Shown here: piece by piece, positions 15,988-27,304 of the stretch
Position numbering within the stretch: the stretch's first letter is position 1
How the letters are laid out: every line of letters begins with the position of its first letter
Origin: Acanthamoeba lenticulata
Taxonomy: Eukaryota > Discosea > Longamoebia > Acanthamoebidae
Direction of reading: 5' to 3'
DNA: 64,000 nt
Assembly (NCBI GenBank): GCA_002179805.1
Contig: NAVB01000314.1
Location: 1 to 64,000, forward strand
Translations under genes and position numbers: made by a program
Notes under the pieces: generated by a model
What the model saw: only the letters and a program-made list of their open reading frames with translations
What the model was told of the DNA's origin: nothing
Databases searched by the model: none

Positions 15988-17720
15988 TCAGCAAAGCAGG
16001 AAGACGGATCGTTCGCCTGCGACGACATCGCGTGCCCTGAGCCAAGCGGGCATAGGTAGCTCTCGCACTCTCACCATTTCGTCCTCGGTTAGGCCATCGC
16101 CGCAATCGCCAAAGGCCACAACGCGGCTACCATGGTCCAAGAGCACCACTGAGTTGCTGCGAGGGGCGGCGGGTCACACACGTCAGAGATAGTTTTGCTT
16201 CGTTGCGGGATAGGCATGCTCGCGTACTGATGCTTGGCCGCAATAGCATGGATAGGTCCTGTTCGCAGGATTCGAGCTTCGATTTCCGTTGGAATGAGCG
16301 CATCAACACGCCCACCAAGCCCCAGCTGGCCGCACTTCTCGCATCTTTAGTCAAGGCCTGTTCTTTACCACCAAAGGATGGAAGTGGTCGAGGCTTTGCC
16401 ATACGTGCCCGCGGCCAAAAGAGTAGATCACGCCATCATGTGCAAGGACAAGGGAGTGGTCATCCCCACAGGCCGCAGCTCGGACGTTGAGTGTGGCGAG
16501 CCGGCGGATGAGTGCTGGCTCAGCGCATGGGTCGGTGCTGCCGTGGCCCAGCTTGCCATAGCGACCTTGACCCCACGAGAAGACTCGGCCTGTTCGACGA
16601 AGCGCGCAAGCAACTCTCCATCAAAGTGATCGATCCGAGAGGCAACGGGGTGGACGGCGCACTCACCATCCTCAGTGACCATGAGGGCGTGGCTCTGGCC
16701 CACTGCACCAGTCCTGATTCTGACCTGTTGGCCAAATTGAACGGGACGGAGAGGAGGTGTCATCGATGTCATATCGTCGATCTCCCTAGCTTGTGTGTGG
16801 CTAATGCTGCATTCATAGAGTCTGCCGGTATTGTCAAGCAGCAGCGTGACGTGTGGGTACCACCACACATTGGTGATAACTATTGGCGCTCCTCGGTCAC
16901 TGAAAGTCTCCTCGTGAGGCTCGCTGGCGCTGTTGGTGGTGTCCCAGTGCCACAGAGTGCCGTGCTGCGTGACAGCAAAGCCGTGGTGCTCTCCTAGGGC
17001 CAACTTTGCCTGCGCACACCACAATAAGAGGGAAGAATTGAAGTGGGTGTTGACGCCCGACGAACACAATCAGGAAACGCACGCAAGTGGCGATGGTTGG
17101 TGGCGAGACGTGAATCACTGTGCGCGTGCGGCCCTGTAGTGAAGTAGTGGTGCACATGCGGCCTGAATCGCCGTTAGCGTGCCCAGAAGCAATCGGGGAG
17201 CGACTGATGGACATACCTGGAGCAGTGGCAATAAGGACGGCTTGTACGCCATGCGAACATAAAGTTGCAACTTGCACCACGTCGGCTTGGCCCAGCAGCT
17301 TCCAACGCCTTTCTCCGTTCTGGGAGGGTTGTGGTGGGGCATGTTGCCGATAACCTAGCACTGGAACGGGCGCTGGTCGAGGTGGCCAAGCACCGAAGTG
17401 CACGACGCGCCCAGCCACAAGTGTGCTTTTCGTGTGTGGGTGCTCCGCCAGCGCTTTCCACCGCCTGGCCACAAATCTTCATGTTGGTTGATGCATCTTT
17501 AAAGATAGCTTCAAGTTGCTTCGAGCTGAACGTACCGGCACACTGCACGCAACAGCCTTACTTCCTCCAACGAGCAGTAGGCGAACGCCAAGAGGAGGAT
17601 CTCGTCGTCAACCTGATCTATGTGGGCAACCTTGCTCGCTTCTGCCGCCATTTGTTGTGCGACTGTGCGCAAACACCGGTTTGTGCATCGGCGCTTCGTT
17701 GGCTTGGGCGAGACGGCCAC
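15988..17720 (-). CDS. RCC1-repeat protein with F-box-like N-terminus
   Basis: The N-terminal exon (start 17720, MAVSPKPTKRR) has an F-box-like helix set: DQVDDEILLLAFAYCSLEEV then LLRAVCRYVQLEA. Later exons read as RCC1 blades: FAVTQHGTLWHWDTTN, PHVTLLLDNTGRLYECS, SHALMVTEDGE, CGDDHSLVLAHDGVIYSFGRG and SVVLLDHGSRVVAFGDCGDG. The protein ends AGERSVFLLC at 15988. Each blade keeps the hydrophobic strand followed by a Trp/Phe-Gly turn, but several blades are degenerate. RCC1 propellers act as GEFs or docking platforms; nothing here proves GEF activity. The F-box-like start would fit a ubiquitin-ligase receptor. Confidence 0.75.
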
Positions 17721-17829
17721 TTGAACTCAACAAACCTGAACGCTTGATGTGTTAAGCGCAGGACAGAACCACCAGGAACAGGTCTTCTTGCTGTGGAGCA
17801 AAAAAGGCTGTGCTCGTGTGCAAGACCGC

Positions 17830-17835
17830 TTTATT
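17830..17835 (-). terminator. Candidate poly(A) signal of the sterol reductase gene
   Basis: TTTATT on + reads AATAAA on the coding strand, 44 bases after the stop codon. Confidence 0.5.
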
Positions 17836-17878
17836 ACGCAGTCGTGAGGGCTTCGCGCGAGCGCCCAGTGGTGGCCCC

Positions 17879-20269
17879 TCAGATGACGTAGGGGATGAAG
17901 GTGTAGGGCACGATCTCGCAGTATTTGTCCCAATCCTTGCCGTACTTCCTCTTGCACTTTTGAAGGTCCCTGAATTCATAACCCCAAACCATGTCAGCAG
18001 TACTACACTAAACAGCTGATAAGTGTCTTGGGGAGGCACCTGACGCAACGGTGCGCGATCATGGGGACGAAGAAGCAGACGTAGAAGAAGGGCAGGAAAT
18101 GGTCAAACCTGGATAACAGCCGTATAAGGCGACAGGTGAGCTCCAGTTGATGATCATGAACGAGGAAGGAAGGAAGGAGAGACGAGTACCCGCAAATGAG
18201 GCCCCAAGAGAGCGCCATCATCACGTCGGCGGTGTAGTGAATCTTGCGTGCATACCTGGCACACGTGACATCGTGGATTGATGAGCTCGCCGACTAAGAC
18301 AGCCCCCACGCCACACGAGCGTTCAATTACGCACCGGTACCACCCGTCGGTAAGAAGGACGCCGCCGCACTTGGTCTTGAGGTAGCGCGGGTTCTCCAGC
18401 GTGCCCCACGGCAGCTGAGGGAAGGCCATCCGCGGGATGTAGGTGCCCTTGAGCTTCATGCGGAAGCGGTTCTGCGTGATCGATGGAGGGTGTGAGTGCC
18501 TCACAGATAAACAAACAACAACAACAACAATAATAATAAAGTGAAGCACGGCATCGGGAGCGCACCTTCTGGCTGTTGCACGTGTCCCAGATGTAGTAGG
18601 CCACCAGAAGCAGGCCAAAACAGAAGACAGTGTAGGGGGTCGAGTGCTCAAACGGGCCGTGGCGCAGAATATAGTACGAGTTGAAGCAGTACACGAGCGG
18701 CACACCGGCGCAGTTCCAGAAGATGAGCATCCAGCCCTGAAATATAGCCGATCGCCCCGCGTGATGAGCTCATTCTCCAGCGTCCTCATCATTAGTCATG
18801 CCCACGAAGAGCTACGCACCCACTTCTCGTAGTAGATGTCCCATGTAGGTGGCACGCACTCCTCGCCCTTCATGCAGGCGTTGGTGTAGAGGCCGTGGGC
18901 GACGAGCATGAAGATCATGGGGGTCGAGAGGTAGCCATAGACCTCAAACTGCTTGGCCGCCGCGCCGACGGTCAAGAAGAAGAGCATGATCCAGGCCACG
19001 CGGAGCTGAAGGCAGACAGGCACGGTGAGAAAATCTATGCAGGCAAGCTCAATGGTGCAGGCGGTGATGCACGAACCTCGGTCCAGAACTTGAAGTCGAA
19101 GGAGCCGATACGCGGGTTGAGCCACGCGCCCATGAAGAAGTCGTAGGCGTGGTTGCCGTACATGCGGTGGGTCTGGACGCCCGAGAGAGGGAGGAAAGAG
19201 AGGGAGTGCTGGTCAGATAAATGCCATCGCCCGTGAGAGCGGTCCGGTCTTGTGTGGCTTTACCTTCTTGAAGACGAAGGCCAGAATGTAGGTGATGAGC
19301 GAAACGGCATCACTCGACAGCATCGCAACTGCGACCCGAAAGAGAGAGAGAGAGTTGTATGTTAGTTAGCAGCAATGAGTTACGAGGATGGTGGCGTTGT
19401 TTGTAGAAAGAGGGAAGAAGGCCAGGCTTTTACCCATGGTGAGGGGGCCCAAGTTGTCGCCGATGGAGGCCAGGGAGAAGTAACCGTAGTAGTGCAGCAG
19501 GCCAGCCGTGATGAGGGTGACTGCACCCAGGAAGGGGAGGCGGTCAGAGAGCCCTTAGCGCTTGTATGACATAAAAGGGCAATGTGGAGCCGCTCGCTGG
19601 ACGTACCATACCAAGAGGCAACACCGTTGCAGTTGTACTCCAGCGTACGGTGGCCCTCCGACGGGACGGGCAGACCCTTGGCCTTAATGCCGGGCATGGT
19701 GGCCGCCAGAAAGGCCTCGAACAAAAGGAACCCGAAATAGATCTTGACGGCCGCCCAGGTGGGGAGAGCACCTGCAGGAGCCGCATGAGTGACCACAAAG
19801 AGGCTCGGGTGTGTGTTGGAGCTCCGTACCCTCAAGGACATAGTGATACATTCGCTGGAAGAAAGGCCCGATGTCGGCCAGGGACGTGGGTGCAGCCACC
19901 GCGCCTACGGAGACCGCCGGTCGACCCGGGGTAGGGCCGGGTGAGATAAATTAAAATGTTTTAAAAATAGTTTTCGGAGGCCCTGGTACCGTTGTAGTGG
20001 GTGAGGCAAATCCACAAGTACAGCATCAGGAAGTGCGAGAAGACCATGATGATGCTAGTGCCCACGGGTCCTCCGAACTCGAGCTCAATCTCCTCATCCA
20101 CTTTTTCCTCGTGGCGCATCACTGCACATCGTGAAAGTGATTAATCGGATACTGTTTTGATTTAAATTCAACGAAAAATGGTCTGGAGAGGGCTGGTACA
20201 CTTAGCGTCGCCATCGCTCCCACTGGTCTGCTTCGCTTTTCCGCCAGCCTTGACAGCACGACGCGACAT
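17879..20269 (-). CDS. Erg4/Erg24-family sterol reductase, closest to C-24(28) reductase
   Basis: Polytopic ER enzyme that reduces a sterol double bond with NADPH, late in ergosterol-type synthesis. The start at 20269 reads [14 protein letters not shown]. The family N-terminal motif [11 protein letters not shown] precedes the first membrane segment ([19 protein letters not shown]). The C-terminal half has [26 protein letters not shown], the signature [35 protein letters not shown], then [13 protein letters not shown] and [10 protein letters not shown] at the end. The RKxHYTAD form and the FPQLPWG motif favour Erg4 (C-24(28)) over DHCR7 or the C-14 reductase, whose equivalent is RHFNYVGDL-like; substrate remains inference. 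At least eight exons with short introns. Confidence 0.82.
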
Positions 20270-20621
20270 CTCCTCCGGCCAGGTGTTGCAACAACAAGGG
20301 ACGCAGTGCGAAAGGAGAAAGACGTAATACAACAGGGGACCATCGAACTTTCGTGTTGATGACACATTCAACGAATGCTCGGGCAAGGCACAAGAACATA
20401 CTTGAAATATTTGATCACGAAAGTGTGGTCCCCCGATCACCGGTGGGCGAGAGTCGTGTTTTTCTGGCCAGTGGGCGAAAAGGAGCTTTATTTAACGGAA
20501 CGATACCGTTACCCGTGCCTGCCTTGGCGCCTGTACACCCTTCCCCATCTTTCTCCTGGATGTGAAGACGTGAGCGCAACAGCTCCACATACGAGAGCGA
20601 GAGGTGCGTACCATAATCCAC
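20270..20621. other. Spacer between the sterol reductase and EGF-like genes
   Basis: Short 5' region of the sterol reductase gene and 3' region of the EGF-like gene, both minus strand. Open frames here on either strand lack splice partners or family resemblance. Nothing else recognised. Confidence 0.5.
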
Positions 20622-21946
20622 CTAGAGCGACCGGCCGAGAAGAATTTCCTCCTCCGTGGGATCACAAGGATCGGGCAAGCCATCTACCGCGGCTAGCTTG
20701 TCAGCAAAGTCATCGTTGAGCTCGGTGATAAGTTCGAGAGGACCATCAGTAAAATTCCTGTCCACCAGCAGTCAGATGTGGACAAACCGGGCGTGAATAT
20801 TTGGGGGGGGGGAAGGCGTACTGAATCTCCCGGATCCAGTTGGCCAACTCCTCCACCAGTCGTTCTGTGTAGGGGTTGTAAGCCTTGTTAAGGGTCTTGA
20901 GCTGTCGCAGCAGTTGAACTGTTGCAGCGATTGCTGTCCGGAGGTTGTTGTTGGTCGTCAACAGGAGCAGCCGGGAGACATATTCCTGTGTGAAGTACTT
21001 TAGTAAGCCACTCTCTCCGGAGCAAGCTTTGGATCGTTACCTGAGGAAGTCCGTAGACGTTGTCACCACAGGTGCATTCGATACCTTCACCAGGGCAAAA
21101 TCCGCATTCGGTGAGGGCTAAGAAAGAAAGGGGTGAGATCGCTGTGTGCATACCCTTCCCATGAATGGATAAACCTACCTCCGCCTTCCCTTCCGCATGA
21201 TTTCCTCTGTGCGCAAGCAGGTCCAGTCCAGCCATCGTCACATCGGCACTCATTAATGCCAACGCATTCACCGTGGCCGCTGCACCAGTTGGTACCGAAG
21301 CATTGAACCTGCGTTAAAGTTGTGTGTAAGTAGCAACCTCATCTAAAGCGGTTCTTCAGTTGCGGTTATGCGAACTTCGAGGTTGAAAATGGTCAGCTTG
21401 GAGCTGCTTGTGATCTTTAACAAGCTTTGGGAGCCAATCTTGGTGCTGGAAACTTGGACTTGGTCGTTGCTCAGAACAGCAACCTTCTTGTCCTCAACTA
21501 GAAGCACTTTGGACACCTCTGTTGGCACCTTTGACTCAGCCCAGTTGTCGGCGTTGGACCTAGAGGCCAGGTACTCGTTTAGTGAGCTCAGATGACCAAT
21601 GACTCTGTTGCAAATGTTTACCATTCATTTGTCTCGTTGCCGGAGAAGACGGCACCAACGTCGCAATCTTCTTCTACAACTTCAGATTCCTCAGCTGTAA
21701 AAGGAACGTGCTTTAGTAGCGGAGGTGGGTGGGAGGTGACGAGGGGAGGAGTCGTACCCCTGTAACTGGCCGGAAAAGCCAAAAGGGCAAGAACAAATAT
21801 CCACACTGACGTAGACAAGGGGAGAAGGCGGGGAGGGATGAGTTGATTAATGTTGTCACATTAGCAGCCAGATATCAAGCATCTATCATTAATGGGGCGC
21901 AGAGTTGGGGGGCATAGGGCTGCTGACCTAGTCTATTCATCTTCAT
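20622..21946 (-). CDS. Secreted cysteine-rich protein with an EGF-like domain
   Basis: Predicted extracellular protein. Exon 1 (about 21928-21946) is only MKMNRL; joined over intron 21806-21927 it gives MKMNRLVWIFVLALLAFPAS, a complete signal peptide. Following exons contain VVEEDCDVGAVFSGNET and a beta-rich segment (LLVEDKKVAVLSNDQVQVSS). An EGF-like module CFGTNWCSGHGECVG + CRCDDGW follows, then CGFCPGEGIECTCGD. The tail is helical (AATVQLLRQLKTLNKAYN, VEELANWIREIQYAF) and ends EEEILLGRSL at 20622. The alternation of Cys is right for EGF (CxxHGEC..CxCxxGW). Potential N-glycosylation sites occur (NET, NFT). Function unknown; adhesion or matrix protein is a guess. Confidence 0.72.
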
Positions 21947-22223
21947 GATGAGACACAGCGTGTAGCAAGGAGGAAAGAAGGTTTGAGAGCTTCCTTCTTC
22001 GCACTTCCCTCGCCTTCCAACAACAAATCAATCAAAAGTGTCAGATCAACACTTTCGCGCCTGCACTGGAGCGCCTGCTTGCTTTTGCGCCGACAGACAC
22101 GAGTCCCCATTGGCCGCGTAGAGTGGCACATTAAGAAGTGGCTCGTGCGCAAATCGTGCAACGCACACATGCAAGAAAAGCAGTTGGAAATTTCATTGTC
22201 GAGTTTGCAAAGCGGCAGCCAGC

Positions 22224-24996
22224 ATGGCCGGATCGATTCAACAAGCATTGGATCTTGTTCGCAAAGCGATTGATCAAGATACGAAGGGCAACTACCCTGA
22301 CGCGTACAATGCATACATTGGTTCAATTCAACTCTTCCAACGCGCTCTTGTGGGTACTCGCTTCCACAATCCCTCACAATCTATCTGAATTGTTCAAGCT
22401 CACGTGCTCACAACTACGGCATCAGAGGCACAAGAGACAAGCCAGAGCCCGCAGTATGTGCAACTTATCACGGACAAGGTGAACGAGTACCAGCGACGTG
22501 CTCGCACCATTCAACAGTATTTGCAGACAGATGTGCCAGCCACTAATCCTTCCGTTGCCACATCTACTGCGCCTACGCGTTCCTCTTCGTTCACTACTGC
22601 CCACTTCGGTCCTGAGTCGCCTTCGGCCTCGCCTCCTCCCTACTCGTCAGCACCTGCCCCTCACGTTTCGTCCTCGCCGTCTGCTGCCTATCAGGCCAGC
22701 CCGGCACATTCGGCCATGAGGCCTCCACTCTCCACTGGCCACCAGTCTATTCCCACGGTAACTGGTCCTGACTCTTCCTCTCCGGCACCGTCTTTCGCGG
22801 CTCCAAAGAGTGCAAATTCAGCAGCGCCTGCACTTGAACCGCATCTGCACTTCAACTGGTTCCACACCGACCGTAACGTGTGCGTAGATCCACCGCTAGA
22901 TTCCCTCGACTTGACGATGTCTCATCTTTTGTTCTACTAGATCGGCCTCTGTGAAGAAGTGGCAGTTCAGCTGGGACTCACACCGGGGTGCGCGCCTGTT
23001 CATTTTGCCAGAGTCTGGCGCTCGTCACTAGCGACGAGTCGTTAACTTGCTCTTTAAGCCGCTGCTTACTCCATTCTGCCCATCTATGCAGAAAAGTTCG
23101 ATGTGCTTGAACGCCGCAACCCATACCTTCGCTCAAGCTTCTTGCTCAACGCAGCACAAGGGGTAGCACATCATTTCTTTTTCCTCCTATGCTTTCCTTC
23201 TCGTGCAGGAGACCAATCGTCTAACTCTCTCTCTCTCTCTCTCACTCTTTCTCGGTGTGTCTTGGGTTGTTTAGCTTAACAATCACACGATCGAGCTCAA
23301 GGCCCACAAAGTGCAAAGGTCCCCCCCCTCTGCAAGAAACACAGCTTCTTTGCGACTTGGCTGAAATCAGTGTCCCCCATCAGATTTAGCGAAAGGACTA
23401 ATCAGTGGGAAGAGCCAATGAGCATCGGAATTGAGCTGCGGGTGGCATTCAACATCGACCAACAGGCTCGCTTCATCTCTTGCTTGCCTGAGTATCGCAA
23501 GTACCTGAGCCTTTGCCCACACTCACAAGCCCCGCCGCTCAAGCTCCCCCAACCCTACCACGCGTCTTAATCCAATTTTTCATGTTGCAGCACGCTGGGC
23601 GCTGAGGGTATCGATCGGCAGTGGAATGCCTGGGCTCAATCTTGGCTGGGTTCGTCGTTTTTCTTCCTTCTTTTTCTTCTTTGCTAGCAGTTAACTGATC
23701 CCTAAACGTCAGGCATTGACGTATCGAGAGAGCACCGCTTTGTAGATGAAGCCGACGTTGAGACCGAAGTGGAGAAGCGGTTGACGCATTGGGGCAGGGA
23801 AGTTATCAAGCTGAAGAAGACCGTGCCTCTCGAGAGTAGCGTCATTGTCTATGAGGTACACGGACGATCCTCCAGCCCATCTGCTGTATATGCTCACAGG
23901 CTTATGGCTCGTTAGGCCCTCGTCGAGTGGGGGACACTCCGTCCGCACACTGCCGCGTTCACCATCTGTTCCCTCGGCCGTACGGCCACCCTCTCATTTG
24001 ACAAAAATACTTCCCCCCCCCCCGACACGAGACCACACCTCATGAGAGTATTCTTTCTTGATCAGGCGACCAACAAGCGACCATGGAGAAGCAGTTCTTC
24101 GTGTTTGAGTGGCCCGATGCTCCCAGTGGTAAAAAGTGCGCCACTTTGATTCACCCTTCCCCGTTCATGTCATTGATCTTTGTTCTTATGGAACGGTGTG
24201 TGGTGTTGATCGTCTTGGCCAGCCCCGAGTTGACCGTGGCTGTGGAGGACTGGGATGACGAGTTCGACAAAGAGGTGCGAAAGTATATGGAGGAGCTGCG
24301 CGAGAACATGGGACAGCCCAACACCCGGTCCAAACCGCCAGTCGACATTTTGAACCCTACCACTGACGAAGCCGACAGCGGTAACGAGCATCAAGAGGAA
24401 GGCGAGGATGATGACTTCCCCTCCACGCTGCCCTCGCGCCATATTGCTCCACCGCCACAAGCCTTCTCCGCCTCGCTCGAGCCTTATGGCAGACCCGACC
24501 AAGGCCTAGCGGCCTCTGCTCCCATCTCCTCGCCTGCCCCGCGATCGTTCACGTCTTCTTTGACTAGCCCCGCACCTGCGGCTTCTGTGCCAGCGGCCTC
24601 CATCTCTGCGCGTGAGACATCCCAACATCACCCGAAGGCGTTGTTGCCAGGTACGGAAGAGAATGACACACCAATCTTTCCTCGTCGTTGTCGTGATACA
24701 ACCTTGACGGCGCTTGAAACGGCCCCACGCGTGCAGGCCAAGATGTGTCCAACACAATCCTGCTGGCGGAACTCTCTCTGCTGAGGCAGGAGGTAGCCGT
24801 CCTCAAGGACGTCTACATCAACGAGATACTGGCTCTCAAGTCCATGGTGCAAAGCCTGATGCAAGCACAGCCGCCGGTATCTTCTCTTCCGGAAGAACCC
24901 GTCTTGGCGAAGTTCGCTCACTTCATTTCTCGCAACACACACGCACAGGCACCAGGCCGCCCCGCGTACCCGCCTGGCGGTCCCGCCCGTCCGTGA
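22224..24996 (+). CDS. MIT-domain protein with long uncharacterised C-terminal region
   Basis: The ATG at 22224 opens a clear MIT three-helix domain: MAGSIQQALDLVRKAIDQD, GNYPDAYNAYIGSIQLFQRAL, and after one intron VQLITDKVNEYQRRARTIQQ. MIT domains bind ESCRT-III tails, so a role at endosomes or in membrane scission is expected. A Pro/Ser-rich linker follows (22540-22840). Then come several exons with a globular look but no family I recognise: VKKWQFSWDSHRGARLFIL, FDVLERRNPYLRSSFLLN, WEEPMSIGIELRVAFNID, HRFVDEADVETEVEKRLT. An acidic motif VEDWDDEFDKEV lies near 24240. The C-terminus is coiled coil (LLAELSLLRQEVAVLKDVY, ILALKSMVQSLMQAQ) ending PGGPARP. Whether all exons form one gene is inferred from shared strand and lack of internal starts. 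Confidence 0.65.
23226..23243. repeat. CT microsatellite
   Basis: TC dinucleotide run within an intron of the MIT-domain gene. Confidence 0.85.
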
Positions 24997-25154
24997 GGAG
25001 CAGAAAGGTCGTAAAAGTCTCCGGCACGCAGATCGAGCACACGGGCCGCGTTGTTGTTTCGTACATGTCCCACGCGGAATGGAATGGCGCAGTGTGCCGT
25101 CGAGAACGACCAGACGCCGCGTTCAAAGCTTGTCATTTACCTGCGGTTATCTAC

Positions 25155-25815
25155 TTAACGGCCGTGAAGAGACGAGACTTGACACACACTTCCCTCCGCA
25201 TAGGGTAGCGTTTCTTGCATTCCTCTTGGCGGATGGTATGCCGGGCTTGGTGGTGCCCAAGAAGACGCGTCAAACAAGCAGCACTTAGCCCATCCATCTT
25301 TGTATGCCTGGTGCCTGGCCTTTGCGACCGAACCATCTTTGCTGCACACCGTTCCACTCAAGCGCGCCGCACCAACCACGGTTAGGCCAACCTTGCGAAT
25401 CAACTTCGCCACATCTCTATCCGACAGATCCGTCGTGGCAACGACCACCGACCCCGCTTGTAGCCTCAGCAAGGTTCGTGTAGTTTTGCTTGTTGCCCCC
25501 TCTTCTTCTTCTTCTTCTCCAATCCTCTGTTGGACGATCCGGCTGCGTCCGCGTTGCGGCATCCTGGCATCCGGCCAAAACCCGACCGCACTTTTGGTGG
25601 TGTGTGGCATGCGGGCCAGCTGCCTGGCTCATTCCATGAGCTAGCCTGGTGCACGCAAAGTTGTTGTGCCACGAAAGAGGGAGTGGCACGGCAATCTACA
25701 CGCGCAGCAAGTCTAGCCAGATCGTCTTTTGTCTGTCATCCAAGCCCGTTTCGGGCGTGGTCGCCGCTAGGTCAGCGTGTGCAACGTTGGGTGTATAATG
25801 CTCGCGCTGGACCAT
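25155..25815 (-). CDS. Unknown protein, exon structure unresolved
   Basis: A convincing first exon starts at 25815 with MVQREHYTPNVAHADLAATT and runs to KTIWLDLLR before a GT. A later open segment (about 25250-25450) reads VVVATTDLSDRDVAKLIRKV, then GLTVVGAARLSGTV and KARHQAYKDGW, which looks coding. Two overlapping frames remain open to the end (stops at 25151 and 25155), and the segment between 25480 and 25690 is open in all three frames, so I cannot fix the joins. Divergent from the + strand gene at about 26133. No family recognised. Confidence 0.35.
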
Positions 25816-26132
25816 CGTTGGTTACCGCGGTGCTGATCCCCACACTACTGAGCTTCTTCTCAAATTGATGGCCAAAATTAAACCCTCAAATTGAAAGTAG
25901 TCCAATCGATTTTAATCTCCAACTTAGCGCTTTACTTTCTTCTTTACAAGGAATGCTTCGCTCACGTACCCACGCAACTATGGCAGGGTTCGACTACCAC
26001 ACGACACACAGCCCCCGTTTGCCTTCACGTCCATGACCCACCGCCCCCCACAGGCGCGACCAAGCTCTTGATCTTTTTTGGCACTTCACTTTCTTTTTCG
26101 TTTACTTTTTTTCTCGTGTTTTCTTATTGCAG
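25816..26132. other. Divergent intergenic region or unresolved 5' exon
   Basis: Between the minus-strand unknown gene and the first recognisable exon of the next + strand gene. A pyrimidine-rich stretch ending TTGCAG at 26132 is a strong 3' splice site, so a first exon must lie in this region, but no ATG here joins in phase 0 cleanly. Confidence 0.4.
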
Positions 26133-27104
26133 GCCTCCTCCGCGCTGCCGGACTGTGGTGACGGTCAACACTGCGAAAGCACCATAGAACGAGGGCCGGT
26201 TCCTGCTGCGTCGTCTCCTCGATTGCTGTCCTTTCGCCCCGCCGACGATGTTCGACCTCACACCACACATTTACCTGTGGAGTCCGGCCCGTGCACTCCG
26301 GCTGCTTTCAAAGATTCCGGCACTTTGCGCCCCGCTCACGCTCCACTACCACGGCCAGCCACTCCGTCGCCGCCTTCGCCCCAAAGAAGGATTAATGGCC
26401 TCCAGACACAACTACTCGAGGTGCTTGTTACCCCTTCTCACCGGGGTTGTTCTTGATTGACTTACTCCCTCCTTGCTGGCTGGTTCAGACATCTTCGTCT
26501 TTGGACCAAGTTCAGCAGTCTCTGCAGGCCGTATTCTCCATTTTGGATGACGTCGAACAGCAAGTGCAAGTGCTCGCTCAGCAGAGTACGAGTACCTTCC
26601 ATTCGATTTGACTCGTTGGGCAAGTTCTCGCTCTTTGTTCACTCTCCTTTCCCTCCTCCCGGCGCTCCTCCTATGTGGGTAGTCGCTGGGAAGCCGCTCG
26701 TACGACTGTTGGTAAAGGCCGCACAAGCCGAGCTGGCCGAACAACGCCCAGGTGCGCGTGGGCCCAGCTTTCTTCTTCGTCCGCCTCCCCCGCTCACACG
26801 CGCTTGTGCAACATGGGACAGGGAAAAAGCTCGGTACGTCCCAACCGGGTGGGCTGGTGGAAGAAGAAGAAGAAGAAGAGGTCGCCATCATCGGCGAGCC
26901 TACCAACAAGAAGCCCCGAAGGATCGCCGTGCCGGCCGATGGGCTCACGTACGGCCCTCTTGGTCCCTTTCTCCTCCTTCTCCTGAGGGCTGGCGGCCCG
27001 GGCTTATTTATGTGGTGCATAGTGAACTGGACGAGGGCTTGCGCACAGGAGACCCCGACCCACCGCCGGCGATGGAGCAAGCAAGCGACGATGAAAGGGC
27101 CTGA
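26133..27104 (+). CDS. Pro/Ser-rich coiled-coil protein with acidic tail, 5' end missing
   Basis: Exons deduced from phase: about 26133-26420, 26489-26585, 26683-26751, 26819-26948 and 27020-27104. Exon 1 of this set is Pro/Ser rich and ends INGLQTQLLE. The second reads SLDQVQQSLQAVFSILDDV + EQQVQVLAQQ, a coiled coil, continuing into GKPLVRLLVKAAQAELAEQ. The fourth is acidic then basic (GGLVEEEEEEEVAIIGEP, TNKKPRRIAVPADG). The last reads ELDEGLRTGDPDPPPAMEQ to DDERA, stop at 27104. Every junction used is GT..AG (GTACG 5' sites) and restores one frame, which is the main support. The first coding exon and start are not identified. KKPRR may be a nuclear localisation signal. No family recognised. 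Confidence 0.5.
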
Positions 27105-27222
27105 GACCTCGGCCAGTGTGAACGTGAACAATGAGAAAGAGTGAAGAGAAGAAAGAAGAGACTGTTCGTAACGCGATTGGTGTGCACAGCGCACGAGCGG
27201 TGCTTGCAATACGTATGTGCCT

Positions 27223-27250
27223 TTTATTTATTTATTTATTTATTTTTATT
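27223..27250. repeat. TTTA microsatellite
   Basis: TTTA tetranucleotide run in the gap between the acidic-tail gene and the convergent universal-stress gene; on the minus strand it offers AATAAA signals for the latter. Confidence 0.8.
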
Positions 27251-27304
27251 TTTTGCCCACAAAGTTCCGCGATACGGACGGCTGGGGCCGCAGCAGAGGC
27301 GCAC

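Noticed and set aside
25980..26000. GGTTCGACTACC resembling a tRNA B box
   Set aside because: No A box at the right distance and no acceptor-stem pairing; no tRNA or rRNA gene was found anywhere in the window.
26412..27209. 265-aa minus-strand open frame
   Set aside because: Antisense to a chain of + strand exons whose GT..AG joins keep one frame; its Ser run and basic content mirror the opposite strand.
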